64,000 bases of DNA from Acidobacteriota bacterium (GTDB lineage: Bacteria > Acidobacteriota > Terriglobia > Acidiferrales > UBA7541). The stretch covers positions 1-64,000 of the forward strand of contig JAJYLB010000004.1 in NCBI GenBank assembly GCA_021788095.1. The letters are read 5' to 3'. Positions 18,125 through 27,322 of this stretch are shown piece after piece. The first letter of the stretch is position 1. Every line of letters starts with the position of its first letter. A program made the translations under genes and the position numbers. Under the pieces are notes generated by a model, which was given only the letters and a program-made list of their open reading frames with translations, had not been told where the DNA came from and did no database searches.

Positions 18125-18211
18125 TCGCCGACCCGAACACGGCCGGGAGCCGCTCGCCGCGGTACCGGCCGGCGTCCGGCAGAACGACTGCCATCCTCAG
18201 AAGCTGCGCGC

Positions 18212-19429
18212 ATGCCCGCAGACGAGGTTCGAGTGTCTTCCACCCACCCAGGCTACTCTCTCGATTGGCTCCTCCATCCCGTAGACCGGCAGCGATTCTT
18301 TGAAGGCTATTTCGAGAAGGAGCCGCTGGTCGTTCACCGCTCCGACCGCGGCTATTTTCGATCGCTGCTGACGCTGGAAGAGGTGGATCGCGTACTGACC
18401 ACACTCGATCGGCGCTATCCCGACGTGGTTTTGAAGAACGCGAGCCGGGAAGTCACCCCGGAGGAATACACGGTGGGAGAGGACACGCTGGACGTCGCCC
18501 GCGTCTATCAGCTTTTCGGCGAGGGGGCCACGATCGCTTTGGCGTTCCTGGACGCGGTGGTGCCGGCGCTGGCGCGATTTTGCCGCGCGATGGAAACCGA
18601 ATTCAGCTGCCCCTTCCAAACCAACATTTACCTGACTCCACCTTCGGCGCAGGGCGCCAAGATCCATTACGACACTCACGACGTTTTCGTGCTCCAGGCC
18701 GCCGGCTCCAAGCGGTGGACGATTTACGGCACGCCGGTGGAGCTGCCGCTCCCGAATCAGGACTACGATCCCGCCGTGCACGCGGCGGGCGAGCCGAGGC
18801 TGGAGTTCACGCTCGAGGCGGGCGACCTCGCCTACGTGCCGCGCGGGGTGATGCACGACGCTCGCTCGACCGATACCGTCTCCCTGCACATCACCGCCGG
18901 CATTCTCCGCTTCACGTGGACCGATCTCCTGCTGGAAGCCGTGGCGGAAGCCGCCCTGCGCGATCCTGCTTTCCGCCAGTCGCTCCCTCCCGGCTTCGCC
19001 GCTCCGGGGTTCGACCGCGCCGCAGGACGCAAGCGCCTCGGAGAATTGCTTGGCCGGGTGGCTTCCCGCCCGGATTTCGACTCGGCACTCGATCATTTCA
19101 TCGGCGAGTTCCTCAGCGCGTGTCCGCCGGTGCTCGAAGGCCAAATGGCTCAACTCGCCGCGCTCGGCAAACTTGCCGCCGCGAGCCGCGTGGGGGCGCG
19201 GCGCGGCGTGGTGACCCGGATCGCCGAGAGTGGCGATGGCCTGTCGGTGGAATGTTACGGCCGGAGGATCTCCTTTCCCCGTCACGCCGGCGAAGCCGTG
19301 CGGTACGCGCTCGGTCACGCGTCGTTTCGCGTGCGGGACCTGCCAGGGACTTTGGACGAAGCGGGGAAACTTACTTTGATTCGCCGGCTGATTCGGGAAG
19401 GGCTGGTGGTTGCGCTGGCCGGGGATTGA
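18212..19429 (+). CDS. JmjC/cupin-4 family Fe(II)/2-oxoglutarate oxygenase (ribosomal oxygenase-like)
   Basis: A 405-residue protein of the NO66/MINA/YcfD-type JmjC group. DWLLHPVDRQRFFEGYFEKE at the start is the standard entry of this family. The metal site is HYD at residues 152-154 and His215 in GVMHD, inside a cupin barrel (about residues 80-230) that also holds KRWTIYG. A helical dimerisation part and a winged-helix-like C-terminus follow (HAGEAVRYAL to LIREGLVVALAGD). Characterised bacterial members hydroxylate a ribosomal protein residue; whether this one does is inference. It starts at ATG 18212. DinB and helicase-loader-like genes follow, with no evident pathway link. Confidence 0.85.
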   Translation: MPADEVRVSSTHPGYSLDWLLHPVDRQRFFEGYFEKEPLVVHRSDRGYFRSLLTLEEVDRVLTTLDRRYPDVVLKNASREVTPEEYTVGEDTLDVARVYQLFGEGATIALAFLDAVVPALARFCRAMETEFSCPFQTNIYLTPPSAQGAKIHYDTHDVFVLQAAGSKRWTIYGTPVELPLPNQDYDPAVHAAGEPRLEFTLEAGDLAYVPRGVMHDARSTDTVSLHITAGILRFTWTDLLLEAVAEAALRDPAFRQSLPPGFAAPGFDRAAGRKRLGELLGRVASRPDFDSALDHFIGEFLSACPPVLEGQMAQLAALGKLAAASRVGARRGVVTRIAESGDGLSVECYGRRISFPRHAGEAVRYALGHASFRVRDLPGTLDEAGKLTLIRRLIREGLVVALAGD

Positions 19430-19501
19430 GCGGCCGGTGCGGTGGCCGGCGGCTCGCAACAGAGGAGCCGGAGGAGGCATAGGAAGCAGAGGAGAACCGC
19501 A

Positions 19502-19984
19502 ATGTCAATCGCAGAATCCTTGATGGCAGAGTTTGAGGCGCAGGTCCCCGTCACGCGGCGATTTCTGGAACGGTTGCCGGAAGACAAGCTCGCTTGGAAA
19601 CCGCACGCAAAATCCATTTCAGCAGACCAACTGGCCCTGCATATCGCTCGCGTGCCCGGCGCGATCGCCCTGGCCGCCCAGCAGGATTCCGTTCCACCTC
19701 CCGATTTCGGCAACATTCCTCAGCCTTCCAGCTTGCGGGAAATTCTGACCGCGCACGATGAGAGCGCCGCCATCGTCAGAAAGACTCTCTCCGAGATTGA
19801 CAACGCAAGGATGCAGAGTACTTGGCGCATCGTGCAGAACGGGAAGGAAATTTTGGCCATGCCGCGCGGGGAATTTCTGCGGAACATCATGCTGAATCAC
19901 TGGTATCAGCACCGGGGCCAGTTCAGCGTTTACTTGCGCCTGCTCAACGTGCCCGTGCCGGCAAGCTGGGGACCGAGGGCCTAG
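19502..19984 (+). CDS. DinB-like four-helix-bundle protein
   Basis: A 160-residue DinB/YfiT-type protein. Three histidines expected to bind metal are visible: His47 in QLALHIARV, and His133 and His137 in HWYQHRGQ. Length and order are typical of the family. GAGGAG lies 7 bases before ATG 19502. Family members act in small-thiol-dependent detoxification or have unknown roles; a specific reaction cannot be read here. It is convergent with the AAA+ gene that ends three bases later. Confidence 0.8.
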   Translation: MSIAESLMAEFEAQVPVTRRFLERLPEDKLAWKPHAKSISADQLALHIARVPGAIALAAQQDSVPPPDFGNIPQPSSLREILTAHDESAAIVRKTLSEIDNARMQSTWRIVQNGKEILAMPRGEFLRNIMLNHWYQHRGQFSVYLRLLNVPVPASWGPRA

Positions 19985-19987
19985 GGC

Positions 19988-20737
19988 CTAGGACCAAGCC
20001 CTCTTGATCCGCTCTCTGAAATCCGGGGCGGTGATGTTGACCGTGCGGCAGATTTCGTGGAGGCGGGAGCGCACGCGCTTTCCGACGCGCTGCTCGAGCT
20101 TCTCGTCCCCTGGCTCTCTCGGGGCGTCGAGGAAATTCGTGGTCATGATGGTGACGCGGTTGTCGTTGTAGCGGGAGCTGAGGATGTGGCCCACGGTTTC
20201 CAGGGCCCAGGTGGACGGCTTGCTCGACCCGAGGTCGTCCAGGAGGAGAACTTCGGTTTTGAGGACGGGGTCGAGCACTTCCATCTCCGTGGTTTGGCTT
20301 TCGGGGTTGTAGCTGGCTTGGATCTGCTTGAGCAGATCGCGGTAGTCGTAGAACAGAACCTCATGCCCGCGCGCAGCGAGCGCCTTGAGCGCCGCCACCG
20401 CCAAGTGCGTTTTCCCCACTCCGCAGGAGCCCATAAGCAGCAGGCCGTGTTCGGAGCCGGCGGGGTACTCGCGGACGAAGCTTTCCACGACGAACTTGGC
20501 CTCCTTGAGGCTCTTCGACCAGGCCGCGGCGTGGGCTTCCTGGCGGTCGTAGGGATCGATCTCGAAATTTTCGAAGTCGCGGTCGGAGTAACGAGCGGGA
20601 ATGCGCGCCCGCTTGCGGCCCTGGGCCTCGCGGTCGCCTGCGGTGCAGGCGCAAGGGACGGCGACACGTCCGCCGCCGCTCGCCTGCTCGACGCGCCAGC
20701 CGGTGCCGCCACATGCGGGGCAGTTCTTGGCAGCCAT
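19988..20737 (-). CDS. DnaC/DnaI/IstB-like AAA+ ATPase (possible helicase loader)
   Basis: A 249-residue protein. A zinc-ribbon-like start (CPACGGTGWR, later CACT) is followed by an AAA+ core: Walker A GSCGVGKT at 103-110, Walker B LLLDDLG at 164-170, sensor-1 TNF in IMTTNF, and an arginine-finger region RVGKRVRSRL. No IstA is adjacent and the sequence is not inside an IS, so a chromosomal DnaC/DnaI-like loader role is more likely than IstB. The ATG at 20737 begins the recognisable protein; the open frame upstream to 20932 is repeat DNA. Confidence 0.8.
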   Translation of the reverse strand: MAAKNCPACGGTGWRVEQASGGGRVAVPCACTAGDREAQGRKRARIPARYSDRDFENFEIDPYDRQEAHAAAWSKSLKEAKFVVESFVREYPAGSEHGLLLMGSCGVGKTHLAVAALKALAARGHEVLFYDYRDLLKQIQASYNPESQTTEMEVLDPVLKTEVLLLDDLGSSKPSTWALETVGHILSSRYNDNRVTIMTTNFLDAPREPGDEKLEQRVGKRVRSRLHEICRTVNITAPDFRERIKRAWS

Positions 20738-20842
20738 GGGGCCAGCATAGGCGCGGAGGGGACGTGGCGCAAGACGAGCGGCTGCGGAAAACGAGAGGGC
20801 GGTCTGGAAATACCGCTCCCTCGAAGGTCGCCGGCCCAGGCG

Positions 20843-20888
20843 CCCCGATTGTAGGAATCGGGGCAGGCCCCGACAAAGAGGGTCGGGG
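20843..20888. repeat. Two adjacent palindromes of the CCCGAT-ATCGGG / CCCGAC-GTCGGG type
   Basis: CCCCGATT and AATCGGGG pair around a five-base loop. Immediately afterwards CCCCGAC and GTCGGGG pair around about seven bases. Each is followed by CAGGC. These are dispersed intergenic palindromes between the AAA+ gene and hspR. Confidence 0.55.
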
Positions 20889-20963
20889 CAGGCAGCCGAG
20901 ACACGGCGCCCGGGGCACCCGACGATATTCATTTACTCCGATGGGCCGTAGGCCCCTGCGCGC

Positions 20964-21374
20964 TCAGCGATCGGCGCGGGCGATTTTGGGCGGGCGGAAG
21001 CGGACGATGGCGTTCTGGGCGCGGGACCCGCCGGCCGCGCCGAATTCGCGCGCCAGCTCCTCGCGCACGTATTCGACGAAGGCGTGCACCTGGCGCTCCA
21101 TGTCGATCATCTTGTCGCGCATGTTCAGCACGACCTCGATGCCGGCCATGTTGACGCCGAGATCGCGGCTGAGGGTGAGGATGGTTTCCAAGCGATCGAG
21201 GTCCGCTTCGGTGTAGACGCGGGTATTGCCCTGGGTGCGGGAAGGCTTGAGCAGACCCAGACGCTCGTAGAGCCGGAGGGTCTGCGGATGGACGCGGTAG
21301 AGTTCGGCGACGGCGCTGATCATGTAGCCGGCGCGACCACGTTGCTTCGCCTTGGGCTTTCGTCGTGTCGGCAC
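20964..21374 (-). CDS. hspR: MerR-family heat-shock repressor HspR
   Basis: A 136-residue repressor. The MerR-type winged HTH reads ISAVAELYRVHPQTLRLYER then LGLLKPSRTQGNTRVYTEAD, and a coiled-coil helix follows (about 75-115). This is the HspR branch, which binds HAIR inverted repeats (CTTGAGT-N7-ACTCAAG) together with DnaK. GTG 21374 is used because AGGAG, which overlaps the dnaJ stop codon, lies 7 bases upstream; GTG 21389 would overlap dnaJ by GTGA. As last gene of dnaK-orf-dnaJ-hspR it should repress its own operon through the HAIR-like site at 25009-25029. Confidence 0.88.
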   Translation of the reverse strand: MPTRRKPKAKQRGRAGYMISAVAELYRVHPQTLRLYERLGLLKPSRTQGNTRVYTEADLDRLETILTLSRDLGVNMAGIEVVLNMRDKMIDMERQVHAFVEYVREELAREFGAAGGSRAQNAIVRFRPPKIARADR

Positions 21375-21385
21375 GCGTCCGCTCC

Positions 21386-22540
21386 TCACACTCCGGCGCG
21401 CTCGAAGAGGTCGCGACGCGGATCTTCCGGCTCGAGCTTTTCGAGTTCGCGGAGCAGGTTGCGCACGCGCTCGTCCACGGGCTTGGGAACGATCACCTGG
21501 ACTTCGACGAACTGATCGCCGCGGCGGTCGCCCTGCCGGGCCGAAGGCACGCCCTTGCCGCGCAGGCGGAACCGCTGCCCGCTCGAAGTCCCCGGGGGGA
21601 TGCGGAGCAGGGCGCGGCCGTCGATCGTGGGCACCTCGATCTTGGTGCCCAGGGAAGCTTCGGTGACCGTTACGGGAACGACGGTGTGGATGTCGTCGCC
21701 GCGCCGGTCGAAATAGGCGTGCGGCTCGACGTCGGTGATGATGAAGAGATCGCCGGGCGGGCCGCCGAATCGGCCGGCGTTGCCGTGGGCGGGAACTCGC
21801 ACGCGGGAGGCGTCGGCGACGCCGGCGGGGATGCGGACGTCAATGGTTTGCGTTTCGGTGACGCGGCCGTCGCCTTCGCAAGCGGGGCAGGTGTTGCCGA
21901 CTTTGCCCGTGCCGCCGCAGACGTTGCAAGTCATCTGGAAGCGCATGCCGCCCGCGCTCTGGGTCACGCGGCCCGAGCCGCCGCACGCCGAGCAGACGCG
22001 CTTGACTGCGGCCGCCAGGCCGCTGCCGCGGCAGGCCTTGCAGGGCACCAGGCGGCTCACCGCCAGCTTCTTCACCCCTCCGCGGACCGCGTCCCAGAAG
22101 CCGATGCGGAGGTGGAATTCGAGGTCTTCGCCGCGCGCCGCGCGTTCGGCGGCCTGGGTATGGGCGGCGCGGGCCCCGCGAAAGAACTGGCTGAACAGAT
22201 CGCGGAAGCTGGACCCAGCGGCGGCAGGATCGAATTCAAACCCGCCGAAATCAAACTGGGCGTCGCGGGCGGGGCCGGCGGCGCCGGGCGGGCCGGCCTG
22301 AGGATTTTCGGCATAGAAGCCGAGCCGGTCATACATCTGGCGCTTCTTGGGGTCGGAAAGGACTTCGTAAGCTTCCTGAATCTGCTTGAACTTCTCTTCG
22401 GCGCTCTTATCGCCGGGATTGAGGTCGGGGTGGTACTTGCGGGCGAGCTTGCGGTAGGCGCCGCGGATCTCTTTGAGGGAGGCGTTGCGCCGCACTCCCA
22501 GCAGCGCGTAGTAGTCAGTTTTTGCCGCCGTGGTCGGCAT
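21386..22540 (-). CDS. dnaJ: Chaperone protein DnaJ
   Basis: A 384-residue class I DnaJ. The J domain runs from residue 9 ([20 protein letters not shown]) with HPD in YHPDLNPG. A Gly/Phe/Ala linker with FDFGGFEF follows. Then come four zinc-binding CxxCxG repeats: [24 protein letters not shown] and CPACEGDG. The C-terminal substrate-binding beta domains complete it ([19 protein letters not shown]). It stimulates the DnaK ATPase. ATG 22540 follows a GAGGG site by 6 bases; an ATG at 22570 is less likely. The order dnaJ-hspR is typical of HspR-controlled operons. Confidence 0.93.
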   Translation of the reverse strand: MPTTAAKTDYYALLGVRRNASLKEIRGAYRKLARKYHPDLNPGDKSAEEKFKQIQEAYEVLSDPKKRQMYDRLGFYAENPQAGPPGAAGPARDAQFDFGGFEFDPAAAGSSFRDLFSQFFRGARAAHTQAAERAARGEDLEFHLRIGFWDAVRGGVKKLAVSRLVPCKACRGSGLAAAVKRVCSACGGSGRVTQSAGGMRFQMTCNVCGGTGKVGNTCPACEGDGRVTETQTIDVRIPAGVADASRVRVPAHGNAGRFGGPPGDLFIITDVEPHAYFDRRGDDIHTVVPVTVTEASLGTKIEVPTIDGRALLRIPPGTSSGQRFRLRGKGVPSARQGDRRGDQFVEVQVIVPKPVDERVRNLLRELEKLEPEDPRRDLFERAGV

Positions 22541-22591
22541 CGTTAGCCCTCGGCTCCCGGGGAACCCCACCCGAGGGTCGAATCGTGGCTG

Positions 22592-22969
22592 CTACAGTTT
22601 CGACCAACTCTCGTTGAGCGCAGCGAGTTCCTGATTCTCGCGCGCCCATTCTTCGCGGCGCTGCCGCTGCTCTTCCGAGCGCCCGGCCATCGCCGCTTCC
22701 TTCTGATTCGCGCGCTCGAGCCAGCGGTCGATCACCGCTATCTTCGCGTTCACGCTCGCGGGATCGGACCGAAAGCGGAGGAGCGAGCCGGAGAATTCGA
22801 TGGAACGAGGGGGGAAATCCGGCGGAGCGCCTTGCTGCGTTTCGTAGAACAAGCGGCGCCAATCCGCCGACGGCGCGGCCGAAAGCGGCACTTGCACCAG
22901 AAACGTGGCGTCGCGCACCTTCTGGATCGCCCGCGGCGGCCCGTCCCGGCGGATACCCTGCTCGCTCAC
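22592..22969 (-). CDS. Unknown protein in the usual grpE position between dnaK and dnaJ
   Basis: A 125-residue protein, GTG start at 22969, only 14 bases after dnaK. The N-terminal half is mixed alpha/beta (DATFLVQVPLSAAPSADWRR, FYETQQGAPPDFPP, IEFSGSLLRF). The C-terminal third (AVIDRWLERANQKEAAMAGR and onward) is strongly charged and likely helical or coiled-coil. GrpE hallmarks were not found and it is shorter than GrpE. Its tight spacing with dnaK and dnaJ makes co-expression and a chaperone accessory role plausible. No family name can be given. Confidence 0.65.
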   Translation of the reverse strand: MSEQGIRRDGPPRAIQKVRDATFLVQVPLSAAPSADWRRLFYETQQGAPPDFPPRSIEFSGSLLRFRSDPASVNAKIAVIDRWLERANQKEAAMAGRSEEQRQRREEWARENQELAALNESWSKL

Positions 22970-22983
22970 GCTCGTTTTCCCCC

Positions 22984-24945
<1,962 letters not shown>

Positions 24946-24999
24946 GAAGCTTTCCTCCCACGACGCCGACGGGGTAAAAGGGGCGACTCACAAGTGGGG

Positions 25000-25028
25000 A
25001 TTATAGAAGTTGAGCGGATTATTGTCAA
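25000..25028 (-). promoter_or_regulatory. Consensus sigma-70 promoter for the dnaK operon
   Basis: On the minus strand TTGACA (25023-25028) and TATAAT (25000-25005) are separated by exactly 17 bases; both hexamers are perfect. Transcription should start near 24993, giving a leader of about 48 bases before the dnaK ATG. The A/T-rich sequence upstream (25030-25080), including the palindrome ATCATATGAT at 25061-25070, could act as an UP element or a further site. Confidence 0.85.
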
Positions 25029-25029
25029 G
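25009..25029. promoter_or_regulatory. HAIR-like HspR operator overlapping the dnaK promoter
   Basis: The 21 bases fit the HAIR layout CTTGAGT-N7-ACTCAAG with TTGAG on one side and TCAAG on the other at the exact spacing; only four of the fourteen consensus arm positions differ. The site covers the -35 hexamer and most of the spacer, so bound HspR would exclude RNA polymerase. HspR itself is encoded at the end of the operon, which closes the feedback loop. Confidence 0.7.
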
Positions 25030-25266
25030 TCTCATCGAAAGTCAATATAAATCTTTTTGTATCATATGATTGCATATGGACGCTATGACTTGTCTGGGAG
25101 AAGAAGCTCGGCGCTATGGCCTTCCTTCCTTGACTCGACGGCACTTAGCTCCGGATCGATTGGCAGGCCATCCCTGCCGGGCGGTGTTGGCTGCGGAAGC
25201 CGTGGGTTTCCGGCTGGCTTCGGGTAGAATGGCGGCATACCCGGAGTGTAACGGGGAGGAGCGACG

Positions 25267-25929
25267 GTGAGACCCAACGCGGCGGCTCTGCTCTTGGCGT
25301 TGCTGGTGGTGGCGGCTGGAGTTTGTGCGGTGGGGACGCAAGGCCAGAAGGCACGTTCTGTGACCCCCGTACCGAAATCCCCACCGGCCGAGCTCGCGGG
25401 GCAGAAGGCGTTTGGGGTGAAGACGGCGCCGATCCGCATTGATGAATTCACCGACTTCGAGTGTCCGGCATGCCGGGCTTTATTTATGGAAACGCTCCGG
25501 CCGCTCATGGATGATTACGTATCGAGCGGGAAGGTGTATCTGGTCCACCACGATTTTCCTTTGCCCGCGCATCCCTATTCGCGGCCAGCAGCCTACTACG
25601 CCGACGCCGCTGCCGCTCTCGGGCGATTCGAGCCGGTGGAGCAGGCGCTGTTCGTCAACCAACCCGGGTGGGACGTGAAAGGGAACATCACGCCGTATCT
25701 GGCAGGGGTGCTAAGTCCGGCGGAGCTGAAGAAGGTGGAGGCGCTGGCGGGGACGAAGGAGATAGCGTCGGCGGTCCAGAGCGACGTCGCCCTAGGGCAG
25801 CAGTTCGACGTGCGTTACACTCCCACGATGTTCGTCACGAGCCATGGCCGGCGGCTTCCCAGCCCGATCGTGGGCGTCGTCAGCTACCCGATCTTGCGAA
25901 ACTACCTGAACGCGTTACTGCGGCAATGA
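25267..25929 (+). CDS. Exported DsbA-like thioredoxin-fold protein (CPAC), first of a tandem pair
   Basis: A 220-residue protein with a signal peptide (residues 1-23) and a thioredoxin_4/DsbA-like domain. The redox pair CPAC is at residues 66-69 in IDEFTDFECPACR. A cis-Pro loop is visible in YTPTMFVT near the C-terminus. GTG 25267 follows GAGGAG by 5 bases. The next gene encodes a paralogue sharing APIRIDE-x-x-DFECPxC, the DYVSSGKVYLV strand and the end LRNYLNALL. It likely acts as a periplasmic thiol oxidase, reductase or isomerase. Partners are suggested by the MauE/DoxX-type membrane protein downstream. Confidence 0.82.
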   Translation: MRPNAAALLLALLVVAAGVCAVGTQGQKARSVTPVPKSPPAELAGQKAFGVKTAPIRIDEFTDFECPACRALFMETLRPLMDDYVSSGKVYLVHHDFPLPAHPYSRPAAYYADAAAALGRFEPVEQALFVNQPGWDVKGNITPYLAGVLSPAELKKVEALAGTKEIASAVQSDVALGQQFDVRYTPTMFVTSHGRRLPSPIVGVVSYPILRNYLNALLRQ

Positions 25930-26013
25930 GGCGAGTGGAGCGCGTGCCGGGTGAAAGCCGTTTTCCCGGGTACAATAGCAAGGGCGTTTTTAGGCGGGAA
26001 AGGGAGAGTGAAG

Positions 26014-26682
26014 ATGGCGAGCGTGGGGAAATGGGGCTGGTGGATTGCGATCGCGGCCGGAGTGGTTTGTGGCGGGGCGCTTGGGGCCAGCGCGCAGTCG
26101 CACCGGAAGGCGCCGATCCCGGCAGCGGCAGGGAAGGTGACGGCGGCGCAGATTGAGGCGGGAAAGGCGTTTGGCGTTTCGACCGCGCCCATCCGCATCG
26201 ACGAGTATTTCGACTTCGAGTGCCCTCACTGCCAGAATCTTTACCTTTACACGCTGCGCCCGCTGATCAACGACTACGTCTCCAGCGGGAAGGTGTACCT
26301 GGTCTTCCACGATTTTCCGTTGCCCGGGCATACCTACGCGCGCATCGCAGCCGAGTACGGCGATGCGGCGGCGGCGATAGGGCGGTATTCCCAGGTGGAG
26401 AGCGCGCTCTTCCTCAGTCAGGGCGACTGGGCCGTTTCGGGCAAGGTCGAGCCTATCGTCGCCAAGGCTCTCAGCGCCACCCAAGCGCGGGAAGTAGAAG
26501 CGCTCGCCGAGTCTCCCGTGGTGAAAGCGGCCGTCCAGGCCGACGTGCAGCGGGGAGAGGACCTGCATGTGGACGAGACGCCGACGATGTTCATCACGCA
26601 CAAAGGGAAGCGCACCCCCATCGTGGGCGCGGTAAGCTACGGGATCTTGCGGAATTACTTGAACGCCTTGCTCCAACAATAA
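26014..26682 (+). CDS. Exported DsbA-like thioredoxin-fold protein (CPHC), second of a tandem pair
   Basis: A 222-residue paralogue of the preceding gene. The signal peptide spans residues 1-28 (hydrophobic core WWIAIAAGVVCGGALGASA). The active site CPHC is at 70-73, the classical DsbA dipeptide Pro-His, and the cis-Pro loop is DETPTMFIT. GGGAG lies 8 bases before ATG 26014. The difference in the dipeptide (PA versus PH) suggests different redox potentials and so different jobs for the two copies. It ends 6 bases before the MauE/DoxX gene. Confidence 0.85.
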   Translation: MASVGKWGWWIAIAAGVVCGGALGASAQSHRKAPIPAAAGKVTAAQIEAGKAFGVSTAPIRIDEYFDFECPHCQNLYLYTLRPLINDYVSSGKVYLVFHDFPLPGHTYARIAAEYGDAAAAIGRYSQVESALFLSQGDWAVSGKVEPIVAKALSATQAREVEALAESPVVKAAVQADVQRGEDLHVDETPTMFITHKGKRTPIVGAVSYGILRNYLNALLQQ

Positions 26683-26688
26683 TCGGCG

Positions 26689-27231
26689 ATGACGATTCCT
26701 GGGGGCAGAGCCCGGCTGGGAAGATGGCTGCTCGTGCTGGGGCGGCTGGGGCTCGCGGCGGTTTTCCTCTTCGCGGCGTACGGCAAGCTGCGGCCCGTGG
26801 GCACGGCTCCTTTTTCGGCCGCTTCTTTTCAAATCAGCTCGTCTTCGCTCGCCGTGTCGCAGGCGATGTTCGCCATCCAGGTGGATTCGTATCAACTTCT
26901 TTCCGACCGCTCCGTCGAATTCGTTTCGCACACGCTGCCGTGGTTCGAGCTGGCCCTGGGCCTTCTGCTGCTCTCGGGCCTCTGGCTGCGTTGGGTGGCG
27001 CTTGCGGGGAGCGCGCTGCTCGGGTGTTTACTGGGCGTTGTGATTCGCACCTATCACGCCGGTCTGGGAATCAATTGCGGATGTTTCAGCCCCGGCACGG
27101 AGCCTCTTTCCGGCTGGACCATCGCGCGCGACAGCCTGATCCTGGCCTGGGGGCTGGCGGTGGCGACGGGCGCGTTTCTCCGCGCGCGTGGCCGGCGGGC
27201 GAGGGCCGGGGAGTCCGCGCCGGCTCCCTGA
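26689..27231 (+). CDS. MauE/DoxX-type redox-associated membrane protein
   Basis: A 180-residue integral membrane protein with four predicted helices (about residues 10-30, 85-105, 108-125 and 140-162). The first contains RLGLAAVFLFAAYGKL, the entry signature of MauE/DoxX proteins. A periplasmic-side NCGCF motif lies between helices three and four, the redox pair of the MauE branch. MauE-like proteins support disulfide chemistry of exported proteins, so the position right behind two DsbA-like genes suggests it shuttles electrons to or from them. The C-terminus is Arg-rich and cytosolic. Confidence 0.78.
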   Translation: MTIPGGRARLGRWLLVLGRLGLAAVFLFAAYGKLRPVGTAPFSAASFQISSSSLAVSQAMFAIQVDSYQLLSDRSVEFVSHTLPWFELALGLLLLSGLWLRWVALAGSALLGCLLGVVIRTYHAGLGINCGCFSPGTEPLSGWTIARDSLILAWGLAVATGAFLRARGRRARAGESAPAP

Positions 27232-27322
27232 GCCCGGCCCCCGCATCCTTCGGCCCATTTCATTCCATAACCGGAACGCGCGCGACGGGGGTACAATGTG
27301 CGGCGTTTCGGGGGTAGATGCG

